Below are positions 1-11,615 of a DNA stretch of 64,000 bases, one piece after another. Numbering within the stretch: the first letter of the stretch is position 1; each line of letters begins with the position of its first letter. Position numbers and translations under genes: made by a program. A model generated the notes under the pieces. The model was not told the origin of the DNA. It saw only the letters and a list, made by a program, of their open reading frames with translations, and ran no database searches. Source of the stretch: Rhizobium sp. BK650 (lineage in GTDB: Bacteria > Pseudomonadota > Alphaproteobacteria > Rhizobiales > Rhizobiaceae); the NCBI RefSeq assembly GCF_014195325.1, contig NZ_JACIBK010000005.1:310001-374000 (forward strand), written 5' to 3'.

Positions 1-884
1 AAGCAATGTTCCTGCACCAGCGACACGACCTCGGCGCCGAAGCCCGAAGTCAGCGTAGCTTCGTGGACGACGACGCAGCGCCCGGTCTTGGCGACGGATT
101 TGACGATCGTATCGAGATCCAGCGGCAGGAGGCTTCTGAGATCGATCACTTCCGCATCGATGCCGGCATCCTCGGCGGCAGCAAGCGCCACATGCACCAT
201 GGTGCCATAGGCGATGACGGTCACGGCCGAGCCAACGCGCCGCATGTCAGCCTTGCCGATCGGGATCGTATAATGTCCTTCCGGCACGTCGCCGAGATCA
301 TGCTTCGACCACGGCGTCACCGGCCGTTCGTGATGGCCGTCAAAGGGGCCGTTATAAAGCCGTTTCGGCTCCAGGAACATGACGGGATCGGGATCCTCGA
401 TCGCAGCGATCAGCAGGCCTTTGGCGTCATAGGGGTTGGAGGGAACGACCACTTTCAGGCCGCAGACATGGGTGAAAAGCGCCTCGGGGCTCTGGCTATG
501 CGTCTGGCCGCCGAAAATGCCGCCGCCGGTCGGCATGCGCACGACGATCGGGCAGGTGAAGTCGCCATTGGAGCGATAACGGATGCGCGCCGCTTCCTGT
601 GTCAGCTGGTCGTATGCCGGATACATGTAATCGGCAAACTGGATTTCGACGCAGGGCTTCAGCCCATAGGCCGCCATGCCGATTGCCGTACCGACAATGC
701 CGGATTCGCTGATCGGCGTATCGAAGCAGCGCGTCTTGCCGTATTTTGCTTGCAGACCCTGCGTGCAGCGGAAGACGCCACCGAAATACCCGACATCCTC
801 ACCGAAGACCACGACATTGTCGTCGCGCGCCATCGAAACGTCCATGGCACTGCGCACCGCTTCGATCATCGTCATCCGGGCCAT
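1..884 (-). CDS. bkdA2: 2-oxoisovalerate dehydrogenase E1 beta subunit (partial, 3' end outside window)
   Basis: This is the beta subunit of the branched-chain 2-oxo acid dehydrogenase E1 component, which decarboxylates the keto acids of valine, leucine and isoleucine with thiamine diphosphate. The reading frame is open from an ATG at 884 to the window edge (294 codons). The translation begins MARMTMIEAVRSAMD and carries the family features VVFGEDVG, FDTPISESGIVGTAIG and RMPTGGGIFGGQTHSQS of the transketolase pyrimidine-binding half. It continues into the C-terminal transketolase domain (VVHEATLTSGFGAEVV). It starts one base after the bkdA1 stop, so the two are co-transcribed and probably co-translated. 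The E2 and E3 genes would be expected beyond the left edge. Confidence 0.93.
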   Translation of the reverse strand, partial: MARMTMIEAVRSAMDVSMARDDNVVVFGEDVGYFGGVFRCTQGLQAKYGKTRCFDTPISESGIVGTAIGMAAYGLKPCVEIQFADYMYPAYDQLTQEAARIRYRSNGDFTCPIVVRMPTGGGIFGGQTHSQSPEALFTHVCGLKVVVPSNPYDAKGLLIAAIEDPDPVMFLEPKRLYNGPFDGHHERPVTPWSKHDLGDVPEGHYTIPIGKADMRRVGSAVTVIAYGTMVHVALAAAEDAGIDAEVIDLRSLLPLDLDTIVKSVAKTGRCVVVHEATLTSGFGAEVVSLVQEHC

Positions 885-885
885 A

Positions 886-2136
<1,251 letters not shown>

Positions 2137-2177
2137 TTATTGGCTCCGCCTCTCTCCTCCGGAAGCAGGCCTCATTC

Positions 2178-3305
2178 TTATAAATTCCGGGCAATCACCA
2201 TGCGCTGCACGTCACTTGTTCCCTCGTAGATCTGGCAGATACGCACATCGCGATAGATGCGCTCCACCGGATAGTCCGCCATATAGCCATAGCCGCCATG
2301 AATCTGGATTGCATCCGAGCAGACACGTTCGGCCATTTCGGAAGCAAAGAGCTTGGCCATCGAAGCCTCAGACAGACATGGCAATCCGGCTTCCCGAAGC
2401 GAGGCCGCGTGAAAGACGAGTTGTCGGGCGGCCTCGATGCGCGTTGCCATATCGGCAAGCCGGAAGGCAACGGCCTGATGCTCGGCGATCGGCTTGCCGA
2501 AGGCGCTGCGCTCCCGCGCATAAGCGCGTGCAGCATCGAAAGCAGCCCTCGCCATGCCGACAGCCTGTGCCGCGATGCCGATCCGCCCGCCCTCGAGATT
2601 GGCAAGTGCGATCCGGTAGCCTTCGCCTTCCTCGCCAAGCCTGAGTTCGGCCGGAATGCGCATTCCGTTAAAGGCGATCTGGCAAGTATCCGACGAATGC
2701 AGGCCGAGCTTTTCCTCGACCCGGATCACTTCATACCCCGGCGTCTCGGTCGGCACGATGAAGGCGGTGATGCCCTTCCCGCCGGCATCCGGATCGGTAA
2801 CGGCAAAGACGATGATGACCTGTCCGTTCTTGCCCGAGGTGATGAACTGCTTGGCGCCGTCAAGCACATAATGATCGCCGTCGCGTCGCGCCCGCGTCTT
2901 GAGGTTCGAGGCATCGGAGCCCGCCTGCGGCTCGGTCAGCGCAAATCCGCCGATCCACTCGCCGCTCGCAAGCTTCGGCAGGAAACGCGCTTGCTGCTCC
3001 TCATTGCCGAATTTCAGAATGGGCACGCAGCCGACCGAACTGTGCACGCTCATGATGGTGGAGCAAGGCCCGTCACCGGCTGCGATCTCTTCGAGTGCTG
3101 CGGCATAGGCAATGATACCAGTATCCGATCCGCCGTAAGCTTCGGGCACCAGCATGCCGAGAAGCCCGAGTTCACCCATTTCCTTCAATTCTTCGCGGGG
3201 AAAGAGAGATTCCCGATCGCGTTTTGCCGCGCCGGGCGCCAAACGTTCCCGAGCGAAATCACGCGCCAGATCGCGGATTTGCTGCTGAAGCTCGGAAAGG
3301 ATCAT
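2178..3305 (-). CDS. Acyl-CoA dehydrogenase (short/branched chain, likely 2-methylbutyryl- or isobutyryl-CoA)
   Basis: This is a FAD acyl-CoA dehydrogenase of 375 aa, the normal family length. The motif [17 protein letters not shown] is the ACAD signature, and the catalytic base is the Glu near residue 361 in IYEGTSD, as in short-chain and short/branched-chain enzymes. That differs from the isovaleryl-CoA dehydrogenase at 6536, whose base lies elsewhere. It sits between thiolase and bkdA1, which suggests it acts on 2-methylbutyryl-CoA (isoleucine) or isobutyryl-CoA (valine). The ATG at 3305 is preceded by GGGAGGG at good spacing. The acyl substrate is inferred from context only. Confidence 0.9.
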   Translation of the reverse strand: MILSELQQQIRDLARDFARERLAPGAAKRDRESLFPREELKEMGELGLLGMLVPEAYGGSDTGIIAYAAALEEIAAGDGPCSTIMSVHSSVGCVPILKFGNEEQQARFLPKLASGEWIGGFALTEPQAGSDASNLKTRARRDGDHYVLDGAKQFITSGKNGQVIIVFAVTDPDAGGKGITAFIVPTETPGYEVIRVEEKLGLHSSDTCQIAFNGMRIPAELRLGEEGEGYRIALANLEGGRIGIAAQAVGMARAAFDAARAYARERSAFGKPIAEHQAVAFRLADMATRIEAARQLVFHAASLREAGLPCLSEASMAKLFASEMAERVCSDAIQIHGGYGYMADYPVERIYRDVRICQIYEGTSDVQRMVIARNL

Positions 3306-3321
3306 CTACCCTCCCCTTTCC

Positions 3322-4509
3322 CTAATGCCGCTCGATCGCAACGGCAGTCGCCTCGCCGCCGCCGATGCAAAGAGCTGCCATGCCGCGCCTCAGGTGATAA
3401 CGCTCCAGCGCCGAGAGCAGCGTCACCACAATGCGGGCGCCGGAGGCACCGATCGGATGGCCGAGCGCACAGGCGCCGCCATGCACATTCACCTTCTCAT
3501 GCGGCAGATCGAGATCACGCATCGCCGCCATGGCGACGACCGCGAAGGCTTCGTTGATCTCGAATAGATCGACCTCAGATAGCGCCAGGCCGGTGCGATC
3601 TGAAAGCTTCTGCAAAGCCCCGATCGGCGCGGTGGCGAAGAGGTTGGGTTCTTGCGAATGCGTGGCATGGCCAAGAATGGTGGCAAGCGGCGTCAGTCCG
3701 CGACGATCCGCCTCCGAAAGACGCATCAAGACGAGCGCAGCGGCTCCATCGGAGATCGAACTGGAATTGGCGGCCGTCACCGTGCCGCCCTCACGAAAGG
3801 CCGGCTTTAACGTCGGGATCTTCTCGGGCCTTGCCTTGCCCGGCTGCTCGTCATGGCTTGCCACCAACTCGGTCTTGCCGGATTTCACGGCGACTGGGAC
3901 GATTTCTCTGTCAAAATATCCCTCAGCAATCGCCTTTTGCGCCCGCGTCAGCGACGTCACGGCATAGGCATCCTGCGCCTCGCGCGTAAACTGATAGGCT
4001 TCGGCGCAATCCTCGGCGAAGCTGCCCATCAAGCGCCCCTTGTCATAAGCATCCTCCAGCCCGTCGAGGAACATATGATCCACGACCCGCCCGTGGCCGA
4101 GCCGGTAACCCGCACGGGCACGATCAAGGAGATAGGGCGCATTCGTCATGCTTTCCATGCCACCGGCGACTGCAATCGAAGCGCTGCCGGCCGCAATGAA
4201 GTCATGCGCCATCATGACCGCCTTCATGCCGGAGCCGCACATTTTGTTGACCGTGCTCGCCCCGGTCGAAAAAGGCAGTCCGGCATGGATTGCCGCCTGG
4301 CGCGCCGGCGCCTGCCCCTGGCCGGCGGGCAATACACAGCCGAAAACGACCTCCTCGATTGCGCCAGCCGCAACACCGCTGCGCTCAAGGGCAGCGCGGA
4401 TCGCTGCTGCGCCAAGTTCTGGCGCAACAGCATCCTTGAGTTCACCCTGAAAACTGCCGATCGGCGTGCGGGCGGCGCCGACAATGACGATGGGATCTTG
4501 CAGAGCCAT
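3322..4509 (-). CDS. Acetyl-CoA acyltransferase (thiolase)
   Basis: Thiolase family, 395 aa from the ATG at 4509, which has a strong GGAGGAAAC ribosome site. An upstream in-frame ATG at 4575 would add 22 residues unlike any thiolase. The catalytic residues are Cys91 (NKMCGSGMKA), His351 (CALGHPIGAS) and Cys381 (ALCIGGGEA). Next to a hydroxyacyl-CoA dehydrogenase of the HSD10 type, the most economical role is cleavage of 2-methylacetoacetyl-CoA to acetyl-CoA and propionyl-CoA in isoleucine breakdown. It could also cleave acetoacetyl-CoA formed from leucine. Confidence 0.9.
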   Translation of the reverse strand: MALQDPIVIVGAARTPIGSFQGELKDAVAPELGAAAIRAALERSGVAAGAIEEVVFGCVLPAGQGQAPARQAAIHAGLPFSTGASTVNKMCGSGMKAVMMAHDFIAAGSASIAVAGGMESMTNAPYLLDRARAGYRLGHGRVVDHMFLDGLEDAYDKGRLMGSFAEDCAEAYQFTREAQDAYAVTSLTRAQKAIAEGYFDREIVPVAVKSGKTELVASHDEQPGKARPEKIPTLKPAFREGGTVTAANSSSISDGAAALVLMRLSEADRRGLTPLATILGHATHSQEPNLFATAPIGALQKLSDRTGLALSEVDLFEINEAFAVVAMAAMRDLDLPHEKVNVHGGACALGHPIGASGARIVVTLLSALERYHLRRGMAALCIGGGEATAVAIERH

Positions 4510-4543
4510 GTTTCCTCCTTCACTTCCTGCTTCGGGCCGGCAC

Positions 4544-5311
4544 TCAGCGCGCGCCCATGCGCAACGCACCGTCAAGCCTGATGATCTCGCCGTTCAGCAT
4601 GCTGTTTTCCAGGATATGGCGCACCAGTGCTGCAAATTCGGCCGGATGCCCAAGACGCGGCGGGAAAGGCACGCTCCTGCCAAGGGCTTCGCGCACCTCC
4701 ACCGGCATGCCAGCCATCATCGGCGTTTCGAAGATGCCGGGCGCAATGGACACTGTGCGGATGCCATAGCGCGCAAGCTCGCGGGCGATCGGCAATGTCA
4801 TTGCCGCGACACCGCCCTTGGAGGCAGCGTAGGCGGCCTGACCGATCTGTCCATCGAAGGCGGCGGCCGAAGCCGTGTTGACGATCACGCCGCGCTCACC
4901 TTCCGCATCCGGCTCAGCGGTCTGGATGGCGGCCGCAGCAAGCCGGATCATGTTGAACGTGCCGATGAGATTGATGCTGATGGTTCGCGCAAAGCTCTCC
5001 AGCCGATGCGGACCGTCACGACCGACCACCTTCTCGGCTGGCGCCACACCGGCGCAATTGACGAGCCCGCGAAGCGGGCCGAAGGCATTTATTGCAGCAG
5101 CGATCACCGCCGCACCGTCCTGTTCATCTGTCACGTCGGCCTTGATGAAGCGCGTATCCTGTCCCAGTTCGCGAGCGATCGCCTCGCCTGCATCGAGATT
5201 GAGGTCGGCGATCGTCACGCGTCCGCCGGCTTCAACGAGCATGCGCACCGTTGCCGCTCCGAGCCCGGAGCCGCCGCCGGTGACGATGAAACTGGCGCCA
5301 GCAATCTGCAC
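4544..5311 (-). CDS. Short-chain dehydrogenase, 3-hydroxyacyl-CoA dehydrogenase type
   Basis: This 255 aa classical SDR has the Rossmann motif [13 protein letters not shown] at residues 11-23 and the YxxxK active site in [10 protein letters not shown]. The sequence resembles the HSD17B10 / 3-hydroxy-2-methylbutyryl-CoA dehydrogenase group, including the C-terminal segment [17 protein letters not shown]. The start is GTG at 5311, with GGAGGAACG eight bases upstream. It is the first gene of the leftward operon and would produce the beta-ketoacyl-CoA that the following thiolase cleaves. The exact substrate is an inference. Confidence 0.87.
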   Translation of the reverse strand: MQIAGASFIVTGGGSGLGAATVRMLVEAGGRVTIADLNLDAGEAIARELGQDTRFIKADVTDEQDGAAVIAAAINAFGPLRGLVNCAGVAPAEKVVGRDGPHRLESFARTISINLIGTFNMIRLAAAAIQTAEPDAEGERGVIVNTASAAAFDGQIGQAAYAASKGGVAAMTLPIARELARYGIRTVSIAPGIFETPMMAGMPVEVREALGRSVPFPPRLGHPAEFAALVRHILENSMLNGEIIRLDGALRMGAR

Positions 5312-5456
5312 GGATCGTTCCTCCTGCCTGGCAGACGTCTCCTCCAGAGTCTGCCTCGATAAGGATTCTATTCCCTCGCCCTATTGCAAGCGATGACAGA
5401 ACTGCTCCATTATTTCGGCCAGTTTTGCCATAGTCGATTGTTGAGGTGGAGCAGCG
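5312..5456. promoter_or_regulatory. Divergent control region between leftward bkd-type operon and AraC gene
   Basis: The 145 bp gap separates two divergently read units and must hold both promoters. It contains a perfect 7-bp inverted repeat, GGCAGAC at 5330-5336 and GTCTGCC at 5349-5355, which could be an operator or a leader hairpin of the leftward transcript. No convincing -35/-10 pair was identified by eye. Confidence 0.35.
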
Positions 5457-6470
5457 ATGGCCGAGATCGAGCGACGCATGATCGCGCCGGGCTTCGTCGA
5501 AGAGGCGCTCGACAGCCTGCGCCGCCTTGGTAAACCGACGGCGTGCCTTCTGGCTAAGCTCGGTTTGTCGCCCGTGATCGACCGGCCGGTTTCGGCCGAA
5601 ACCTACGGTGCCCTATGGCTGGCAATCGCTCAAGAACTCGACGATGAATTCTTCGGCATGGGCGCCCGGCCGATGCGCAGCGGCAGCTTCACGCTGCTCT
5701 GCCATTGCGTGTTGCATGCTCCGACACTCGGCCACGCCCTGCGGCGCGCCTTACGCTTCCTTGATGTCGTTCTGGATGATCCACGTGGCACGCTCGTCAT
5801 CCGGGAGGGCCTCGCACAGATCGAGCTTCGAGACGCCGGCGAGCCGCGTTCGGCCTTTGCCTATCGCACCTACTGGATCATTCTGCATGGCATTATCTGC
5901 TGGCTGGTCGGCCGTCGCATCCCGATCCGCCTCGTCGATTTTCGTTGCCCGGAACCGAGCCAGGGGGCCGATTACCGGCTCTTCTTTGGCGCGCCGGTGC
6001 GCTTCTCGCAACCGATCAGCCGGCTCGGCTTCGACAGCTCCCTTCTCGATCTGCCGATTTCGCGCAGCGAGCAGGCCTTGAAGCAGTTCCTGCGGGGCGC
6101 TCCCGCCAATATTCTCGTGCGCTACCGCTACGATGCGGGCATCGCTGCCGCTGTCCGCCGCCGCCTCTCCCAGACGCCGCCAGCCGCCTGGTCAAGCTTC
6201 CAGATCCTCGCTGGTGATATGCGCATGCCATCCTCGACGCTGCGGCATCGGCTGCATGACGAGGGCCAGAGCTATGCCGGCATCAAGGACGATATCCGCC
6301 GTGATCTCGCCGTCGATATGCTCATGAACACGTCGAAGACCATCGGCGAGATCGCCGTGCAGCTTGGCTATTCCGAACCCAGCGCCTTTTTCCGCGCCTT
6401 CCGGAAATGGATGGGAAAGAGCCCCGAGTTTTTTCGGCGCGAGGAAACGAAATCAGCCGGTTGGGGATAG
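5457..6470 (+). CDS. AraC-family transcriptional regulator of branched-chain acyl-CoA catabolism
   Basis: A 337 aa protein with an N-terminal arabinose-binding-like domain of the kind in OruR/ArgR-type AraC proteins (about residues 20-215). A C-terminal double helix-turn-helix covers about residues 240-330 ([15 protein letters not shown] and [20 protein letters not shown]). The start ATG has GAGGTGGAG upstream. It lies between a leftward BCAA operon and the rightward leucine operon, so it is the obvious candidate activator of one or both. Rhizobial and pseudomonad leucine clusters often carry a MerR-type LiuR instead; an AraC regulator is a different arrangement. The effector is unknown. Confidence 0.85.
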   Translation: MAEIERRMIAPGFVEEALDSLRRLGKPTACLLAKLGLSPVIDRPVSAETYGALWLAIAQELDDEFFGMGARPMRSGSFTLLCHCVLHAPTLGHALRRALRFLDVVLDDPRGTLVIREGLAQIELRDAGEPRSAFAYRTYWIILHGIICWLVGRRIPIRLVDFRCPEPSQGADYRLFFGAPVRFSQPISRLGFDSSLLDLPISRSEQALKQFLRGAPANILVRYRYDAGIAAAVRRRLSQTPPAAWSSFQILAGDMRMPSSTLRHRLHDEGQSYAGIKDDIRRDLAVDMLMNTSKTIGEIAVQLGYSEPSAFFRAFRKWMGKSPEFFRREETKSAGWG

Positions 6471-6535
6471 GCTTCGATCAAGGGAGCTTTGAACCGGCAG
6501 CAACCCGCGCTACATATTTTAGCGGGAGGAATGCG

Positions 6536-7681
6536 ATGTTTGATTTTTCGCTCGGCGAAACCGCGGACGCGATCCGCGAAGCGACGGCGCGATTTGCCGC
6601 CGACACCATTGCTCCGCTGGCAGCGGAGATCGATGAGAGCAACACGTTTCCACGCCAGCTCTGGCCGCAGATGGGGGCGCTTGGCCTGCACGGCATTACT
6701 GTGGAGGAGGAGTTCGGTGGCGCAGGTCTCGGCTATCTCGAACACGTCGTCGCCATGGAGGAGATCTCGCGCGCGTCGGCCTCGGTCGGTTTGAGTTACG
6801 GCGCCCATTCCAATCTCTGTATCAACCAGATCCGCCGCTGGGCGACATCCGAGCAGAAGCGACGCTATTTGCCGAAGCTGATTTCTGGCGAGCATGTCGG
6901 CTCGCTTGCCATGTCGGAAGCAGGCGCCGGCTCGGATGTCGTTTCCATGCGGCTCAAGGCGGAGCGCAAGGGTGATCGCTACATCCTCAACGGAACGAAA
7001 TTCTGGATCACCAATGCGCCGCATGCCGATGTGCTTGTCGTCTATGCCAAGACCGATCCGACGGCCGGGCCGAAAGGTATTTCGGCCTTCATCATCGAAA
7101 AGGGCATGTCCGGATTCAGCGTTTCGAAGAAGCTCTCCAAGCTCGGCATGCGCGGCAGCGACACGGCCGAGCTGGTTTTTCAAGATTGCGAGGTACCGGC
7201 GGAAACGCTGATGGGCCGGGAAGGCCAGGGCGTGAAAATCCTGATGTCGGGCCTTGATTATGAACGTGCCGTGCTTGCCGCCGGCCCGCTCGGCATCATG
7301 CAGGCCTGCCTCGACGTGGTGCTGCCCTATGTGCGGGAGCGCAAACAGTTCGGCAAGGCGATCGGCGACTTTCAGCTGATGCAGGGCAAGATCGCCGACA
7401 TGTATGTCGCGCTGAATTCGTCGCGCGCCTATGTCTATTCCGTGGCGCGAGCCTGCGATGCCGGCCGCACGACCCGCTCGGATGCGGCAGCTGCCATCCT
7501 CTTTGCCAGCGAGAATGCCGTGAAGGTGTCGCTGGAGGCAATCCAGGCGCTCGGCGGCGCGGGATATACCAGGGAATGGCCGGTCGAGCGCTTCCTGCGT
7601 GACGCCAAGCTGTACGATATCGGCGCCGGCACCAATGAAATCCGCCGCTACCTGATCGGGCGGGAGCTCATCGCAACATGA
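6536..7681 (+). CDS. ivd: Isovaleryl-CoA dehydrogenase
   Basis: FAD-dependent oxidation of isovaleryl-CoA to 3-methylcrotonyl-CoA in leucine catabolism. At 381 aa it has the signature [16 protein letters not shown]. Its catalytic glutamate is at residue 243 in [15 protein letters not shown], the position specific to isovaleryl-CoA dehydrogenases. The usual C-terminal Glu is replaced by Gly in the [10 protein letters not shown] motif. The start is the second of two nearby ATGs (6536), in frame and six bases after GGGAGGA. The TGA overlaps the next ATG as ATGA, which shows translational coupling with mccB. These residues make the assignment firm. Confidence 0.95.
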   Translation: MFDFSLGETADAIREATARFAADTIAPLAAEIDESNTFPRQLWPQMGALGLHGITVEEEFGGAGLGYLEHVVAMEEISRASASVGLSYGAHSNLCINQIRRWATSEQKRRYLPKLISGEHVGSLAMSEAGAGSDVVSMRLKAERKGDRYILNGTKFWITNAPHADVLVVYAKTDPTAGPKGISAFIIEKGMSGFSVSKKLSKLGMRGSDTAELVFQDCEVPAETLMGREGQGVKILMSGLDYERAVLAAGPLGIMQACLDVVLPYVRERKQFGKAIGDFQLMQGKIADMYVALNSSRAYVYSVARACDAGRTTRSDAAAAILFASENAVKVSLEAIQALGGAGYTREWPVERFLRDAKLYDIGAGTNEIRRYLIGRELIAT

Positions 7682-9288
7682 CGGTGATTTCCTCTGCCAT
7701 CGATCGCGAGAGCGAAACCTTCAAAGCCAATGCAAGCAAGAACGCAAGCCTGATCGGCGAACTCTATGAGCGTTCGGCGAAAACCCGGGATGGCGGATCG
7801 AAGACGGCGCGCGAGCGCCATACCGGCAAGGGCAAGCTCCTGCCGCGCGACCGCATTCAGCTGCTGCTCGATGCCGGTAGCCCATATCTCGAAATCGGCA
7901 CGCTTGCGGCGAACGGCATGTATGGCGACGAGGCGCCGGGGGCCGGCATCATCACAGGCATCGGCCGCGTTTGCGGCCGTGAAGTGATGATCGTCGCCAA
8001 CGACGCAACGGTCAAAGGCGGCGCCTATTATCCTCTTACGGTGAAAAAGCACCTGCGGGCACAAGAGGTCGCCGTGCAGAATCGGCTGCCCTGCATCTAC
8101 CTGGTCGACAGCGGCGGCGCCAATCTTCCACACCAGGCCGAAGTCTTTCCCGACCGCGATCATTTCGGGGCGATTTTCTATAATCAGGCACAGATGTCGG
8201 CTGAAGGCATTCCGCAGATCGCCTGCGTCATGGGAAGCTGTACGGCCGGCGGCGCCTATGTGCCTGCCATGTGCGACGAAACTGTCATCGTGCGCAATCA
8301 GGGCACGATCTTCCTTGCCGGCCCGCCATTGGTAAAGGCTGCGACCGGAGAGATCATTTCGGCCGAAGAACTCGGCGGCGCCGAGACCCATGGCCGGCGC
8401 TCCGGCGTCGTCGATCACGTCGCCGAGAACGACGAGCATGCGCTGCTTCTCGTTCGCGATATCGTCGCCAGCCTCAACAGCGTAAAATCAGTCGATATCG
8501 ACATTCAGGCGCCGCGCCCTCCGAAACTCGACCCTGAAGATCTCGTTGGCATCATCCCTGCTGACGTTCGTTCGCCCTACGATGTGCGCGAAGTCATCGG
8601 CCGCATCGTCGATGGCTCCGAGCTGCATGAGTTCAAGCCTCTCTACGGCTCGACCCTGGTCTGCGGCTTTGCCCGTATCTGGGGCGTGCCGGTTGCCGTC
8701 ATCGCCAATAATGGCGTGCTGTTTTCCGAAAGTGCGCTCAAGGGCGCGCATTTCATCGAGCTTGCCTGTCAGCGGCGCGTGCCGCTACTTTTCCTGCAAA
8801 ACATCTCCGGTTTCATGGTCGGTGGCCGCTACGAGGCGGGCGGCATTGCCAAGGACGGGGCAAAGCTCGTCACCGCGGTTGCGACGGCGACGGTGCCGAA
8901 AGTCACCGTCATCATCGGCGGCAGTTTCGGCGCCGGCAATTACGGCATGTGCGGTCGCGCCTATCGCCCGCGCTTCCTCTTCACCTGGCCAAACAGCCGC
9001 ATCAGCGTCATGGGCGGTGAACAGGCAGCCTCGGTGCTGGCGACCATCCGCCGCGACGGGTTGGAAGCACGCGGCGAGACCTGGGCTGCGGAAGAGGAAG
9101 AAGCCTTCAAGGCGGCGATCCGCGCCGGCTATGAGGCGGAAGGCAGTCCCTATTATGCCACGGCTCGCCTGTGGGACGACGGCATCATCGATCCACGCCA
9201 GACGCGCGATGTTCTCGGCCTTGCCTTTTCCGCCTGCCTGAATGCGCCGATCCCCAAAGGTCCGCGCTTCGGCGTTTTCCGGATGTGA
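7678..9288 (+). CDS. mccB: 3-methylcrotonyl-CoA carboxylase, carboxyltransferase (beta) subunit
   Basis: This 536 aa carboxyltransferase transfers carboxyl groups from biotin to 3-methylcrotonyl-CoA, giving 3-methylglutaconyl-CoA. The two crotonase-like halves are visible: an N-terminal acyl-CoA-binding half ([19 protein letters not shown], then [13 protein letters not shown]) and a C-terminal biotin-binding half ([36 protein letters not shown]). The GGANLP and FGAGNYGM segments are typical of MCC rather than propionyl-CoA carboxylase. It is fused by overlap to ivd upstream and followed after nine bases by mccA, so the subunits are made together. Confidence 0.95.
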   Translation: MTVISSAIDRESETFKANASKNASLIGELYERSAKTRDGGSKTARERHTGKGKLLPRDRIQLLLDAGSPYLEIGTLAANGMYGDEAPGAGIITGIGRVCGREVMIVANDATVKGGAYYPLTVKKHLRAQEVAVQNRLPCIYLVDSGGANLPHQAEVFPDRDHFGAIFYNQAQMSAEGIPQIACVMGSCTAGGAYVPAMCDETVIVRNQGTIFLAGPPLVKAATGEIISAEELGGAETHGRRSGVVDHVAENDEHALLLVRDIVASLNSVKSVDIDIQAPRPPKLDPEDLVGIIPADVRSPYDVREVIGRIVDGSELHEFKPLYGSTLVCGFARIWGVPVAVIANNGVLFSESALKGAHFIELACQRRVPLLFLQNISGFMVGGRYEAGGIAKDGAKLVTAVATATVPKVTVIIGGSFGAGNYGMCGRAYRPRFLFTWPNSRISVMGGEQAASVLATIRRDGLEARGETWAAEEEEAFKAAIRAGYEAEGSPYYATARLWDDGIIDPRQTRDVLGLAFSACLNAPIPKGPRFGVFRM

Positions 9289-9297
9289 GGTGGCGCG

Positions 9298-11163
9298 ATG
9301 ATGGAAAGCCTGCTGATAGCCAACAGGGGCGAGATCGCCCGCCGCATCATTCGCACGGCGAAAGCCGTCCGCATCCGTACCATCGCCTGCTATTCCGAAG
9401 CCGATGCCGGGCTGCCCTTTGTCGCGGAGGCGGATGAAGCGGTCGCCATCGGCCCGGCAGCAGCGCGCGAGAGTTATCTCTCGCAAGAGCGCATCCTTAC
9501 GGCCGCCCGCAAGACGGATGCGTCGGCCATTCATCCGGGCTATGGGTTTCTGTCGGAGAACGCCGAATTCGCCGAAGCGGTTGAAAATGCCGGCCTTATC
9601 TGGGTCGGCGCACCACCTGCAGCGATCCGCGCCATGGGGCTGAAGGATGCGGCCAAGCAGCTGATGCAGGCCGCCGGCGTCCCGGTCACACCCGGCTATA
9701 TGGGCGAGGATCAGAGCGAGGAAAGGCTTGCTGGCGAGGCGGAAGCAATGGGCTATCCCGTACTCATCAAGGCGGTTGCCGGCGGTGGCGGCAAGGGCAT
9801 GCGCCGCGTCGATCAGCCGAAAGATTTCGCAGAACTGCTCGCCTCCTGCCGCCGTGAAGCAGCTTCTTCCTTCGGCGATGACCGCGTCCTAATCGAGCGC
9901 TACATCGCCAATCCGCGCCATATCGAAGTCCAGGTCTTTGCCGATCGCTTCGGCAATTGCGTCCATCTCTTTGAGCGCGACTGCTCGCTGCAGCGCCGCC
10001 ACCAGAAGGTGATCGAGGAAGCGCCGGCCCCCGGCCTCGACACCGTTACCCGAAGAGTAATCTGCGAGGCAGCCGTAAGAGCGGCCAAGGCGGTGGACTA
10101 TGTCGGGGCGGGTACCATCGAATTCATCGCCGATGCCTCGGAGGGCCTACGCCCGGATCGCTTCTGGTTCATGGAAATGAACACCAGGCTTCAGGTGGAG
10201 CACCCTGTCACCGAGGCCATCACCGACGAGGATCTGGTGCTCTGGCAATTGAAGGTCGCCGCCGGCGAACCTCTGCCGAAGCGCCAAGACGATATCGTCA
10301 TGAACGGCTGGGCCTTCGAGGCTCGCCTATATGCCGAAAATCCTGCCTCCGGCTATCTGCCCTCGACCGGCCGGCTCGACCATTTGCGTTTGCCGGAACA
10401 TGTTCGGGTCGATAGCGGCGTCCAGGAAGGCAACGAGATCACCGCATTTTACGATCCGATGATCGCCAAGATCATCGCTCACGGTTCCAATCGTAAAGAC
10501 GCCCTCTCCAAACTCGCCAAAGCCTGCGAAACTATCGAGGTCTGGCCGGTCAAATCCAATGCCGGCCTCCTTGCCCGCGTCGCTGCCGATGCTGATTTCC
10601 GGGCGGCAAAGGTCGATACCGGGTTCCTCGACCGTCATGGCGAGACCCTCATATCAACAGAGCCCGGCGACGCGACGATCGACAAAGCAGCTACGACACT
10701 GGCGCTAAAAGGCGGGAACGATCCGTGGTCCGCGCTTGCCGGTCTGCGCATATCGGGGCCCAGCGATAGCCGCACGCGCGTGCGCGTTGGCGATCATCTT
10801 TATTGGGGCAATGTCCGGCCCGACTTCGACGCCAATGCTGTCAAAGTCGACGAAACCATAGTCCTTTTCGATGCTGGAAATGCCTGGCCGATCGGCCTTC
10901 CTGTCGCAAGCGAAGTCGAAGCGCACCAGGGTGCTGGCGACGGCGCAATCCGTTCACCCATGCCTGGCCTTGTCATCTCGGTCGATGTTGCCGAAGGCGA
11001 CCATGTCGCCAGGGGCGATCGGCTGCTGACCGTGGAAGCGATGAAGATGGAGCATACGCTGCGTGCACCCTTCGACGGTATCGTCGGCAATCTACCGATC
11101 TCGGCGGGCGCAAGGGTTTTGGAAAATCAGCTCGTCGCCAATATCATGAAGGGAGAGGAGTGA
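9298..11163 (+). CDS. mccA: 3-methylcrotonyl-CoA carboxylase, biotin carboxylase/BCCP (alpha) subunit
   Basis: At 621 aa it holds an N-terminal biotin carboxylase domain ([13 protein letters not shown] at residues 5-17, glycine-rich ATP loop [27 protein letters not shown]). A C-terminal biotinyl domain has the EAMKMEH motif, with biotin on Lys583. It carboxylates biotin with bicarbonate and ATP for MccB. ATG codons occur at 9298 and 9301; GAGGTGG precedes both. The TGA overlaps the ATG of the MaoC gene (TGATG), so the coupling continues downstream. Confidence 0.95.
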   Translation: MMESLLIANRGEIARRIIRTAKAVRIRTIACYSEADAGLPFVAEADEAVAIGPAAARESYLSQERILTAARKTDASAIHPGYGFLSENAEFAEAVENAGLIWVGAPPAAIRAMGLKDAAKQLMQAAGVPVTPGYMGEDQSEERLAGEAEAMGYPVLIKAVAGGGGKGMRRVDQPKDFAELLASCRREAASSFGDDRVLIERYIANPRHIEVQVFADRFGNCVHLFERDCSLQRRHQKVIEEAPAPGLDTVTRRVICEAAVRAAKAVDYVGAGTIEFIADASEGLRPDRFWFMEMNTRLQVEHPVTEAITDEDLVLWQLKVAAGEPLPKRQDDIVMNGWAFEARLYAENPASGYLPSTGRLDHLRLPEHVRVDSGVQEGNEITAFYDPMIAKIIAHGSNRKDALSKLAKACETIEVWPVKSNAGLLARVAADADFRAAKVDTGFLDRHGETLISTEPGDATIDKAATTLALKGGNDPWSALAGLRISGPSDSRTRVRVGDHLYWGNVRPDFDANAVKVDETIVLFDAGNAWPIGLPVASEVEAHQGAGDGAIRSPMPGLVISVDVAEGDHVARGDRLLTVEAMKMEHTLRAPFDGIVGNLPISAGARVLENQLVANIMKGEE

Positions 11164-11615
11164 TGGCCGGCCGTTACTTCGACGAATGGAGGGTCGGCGA
11201 CCGCATTGCCCACGAGATTCGCCGCACGGTCACGGAAGCCGACAACCTGCTCTTCACCACGCTTTCTCATAACCCGCAGCCGCTGCATCTCGATGCCGAT
11301 TATGCAGCAGGCACGGAATTCGGACGCATCGTCGTCAATGGCACGTTCACCTTCGCGCTCACTGTCGGCCTGTCGGTCGTCGACACCACGCTTGGAACGC
11401 TGATCGCCAATCTCGGCTACGACAAGGTAACGATGCCGAAGCCCGTTTTCATCGGCGATACGCTGCGGGTGGAAACCGAGGTGACGGAACTGCGCCGCTC
11501 CAACTCCCGACCCAATGCCGGGATCGTCACGTTCAAACATGTGACGCTGAACCAGCGAACCGAAATTGTTTGTCAGTGCCTGCGCACGGCCATGCTGCAG
11601 GTGAAACCATCATGA
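11163..11615 (+). CDS. MaoC-family acyl-CoA hydratase, possible methylglutaconyl-CoA hydratase
   Basis: A 150 aa single hot-dog MaoC-like dehydratase. The helix containing [19 protein letters not shown] carries the (R)-hydratase Asp/His-type motif, and the C-terminal half continues with the substrate-strand segment [16 protein letters not shown]. It begins at the ATG that overlaps the mccA stop. In the leucine pathway the step after MccAB is hydration of 3-methylglutaconyl-CoA, normally done by a crotonase-fold LiuC. No crotonase gene is present here, so this protein probably takes that step. MaoC proteins paired with CitE-like lyases are also known for mesaconyl- or itaconyl-CoA hydration, which remains the alternative. 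Confidence 0.82.
   Translation: MAGRYFDEWRVGDRIAHEIRRTVTEADNLLFTTLSHNPQPLHLDADYAAGTEFGRIVVNGTFTFALTVGLSVVDTTLGTLIANLGYDKVTMPKPVFIGDTLRVETEVTELRRSNSRPNAGIVTFKHVTLNQRTEIVCQCLRTAMLQVKPS

Noticed and set aside
2298..5362. Rightward frames at 2,298-3,557, 3,853-4,581 and 4,466-5,362
   Set aside because: Each lies opposite a leftward gene with clear catalytic motifs; the apparent frames come from high-GC codon bias.
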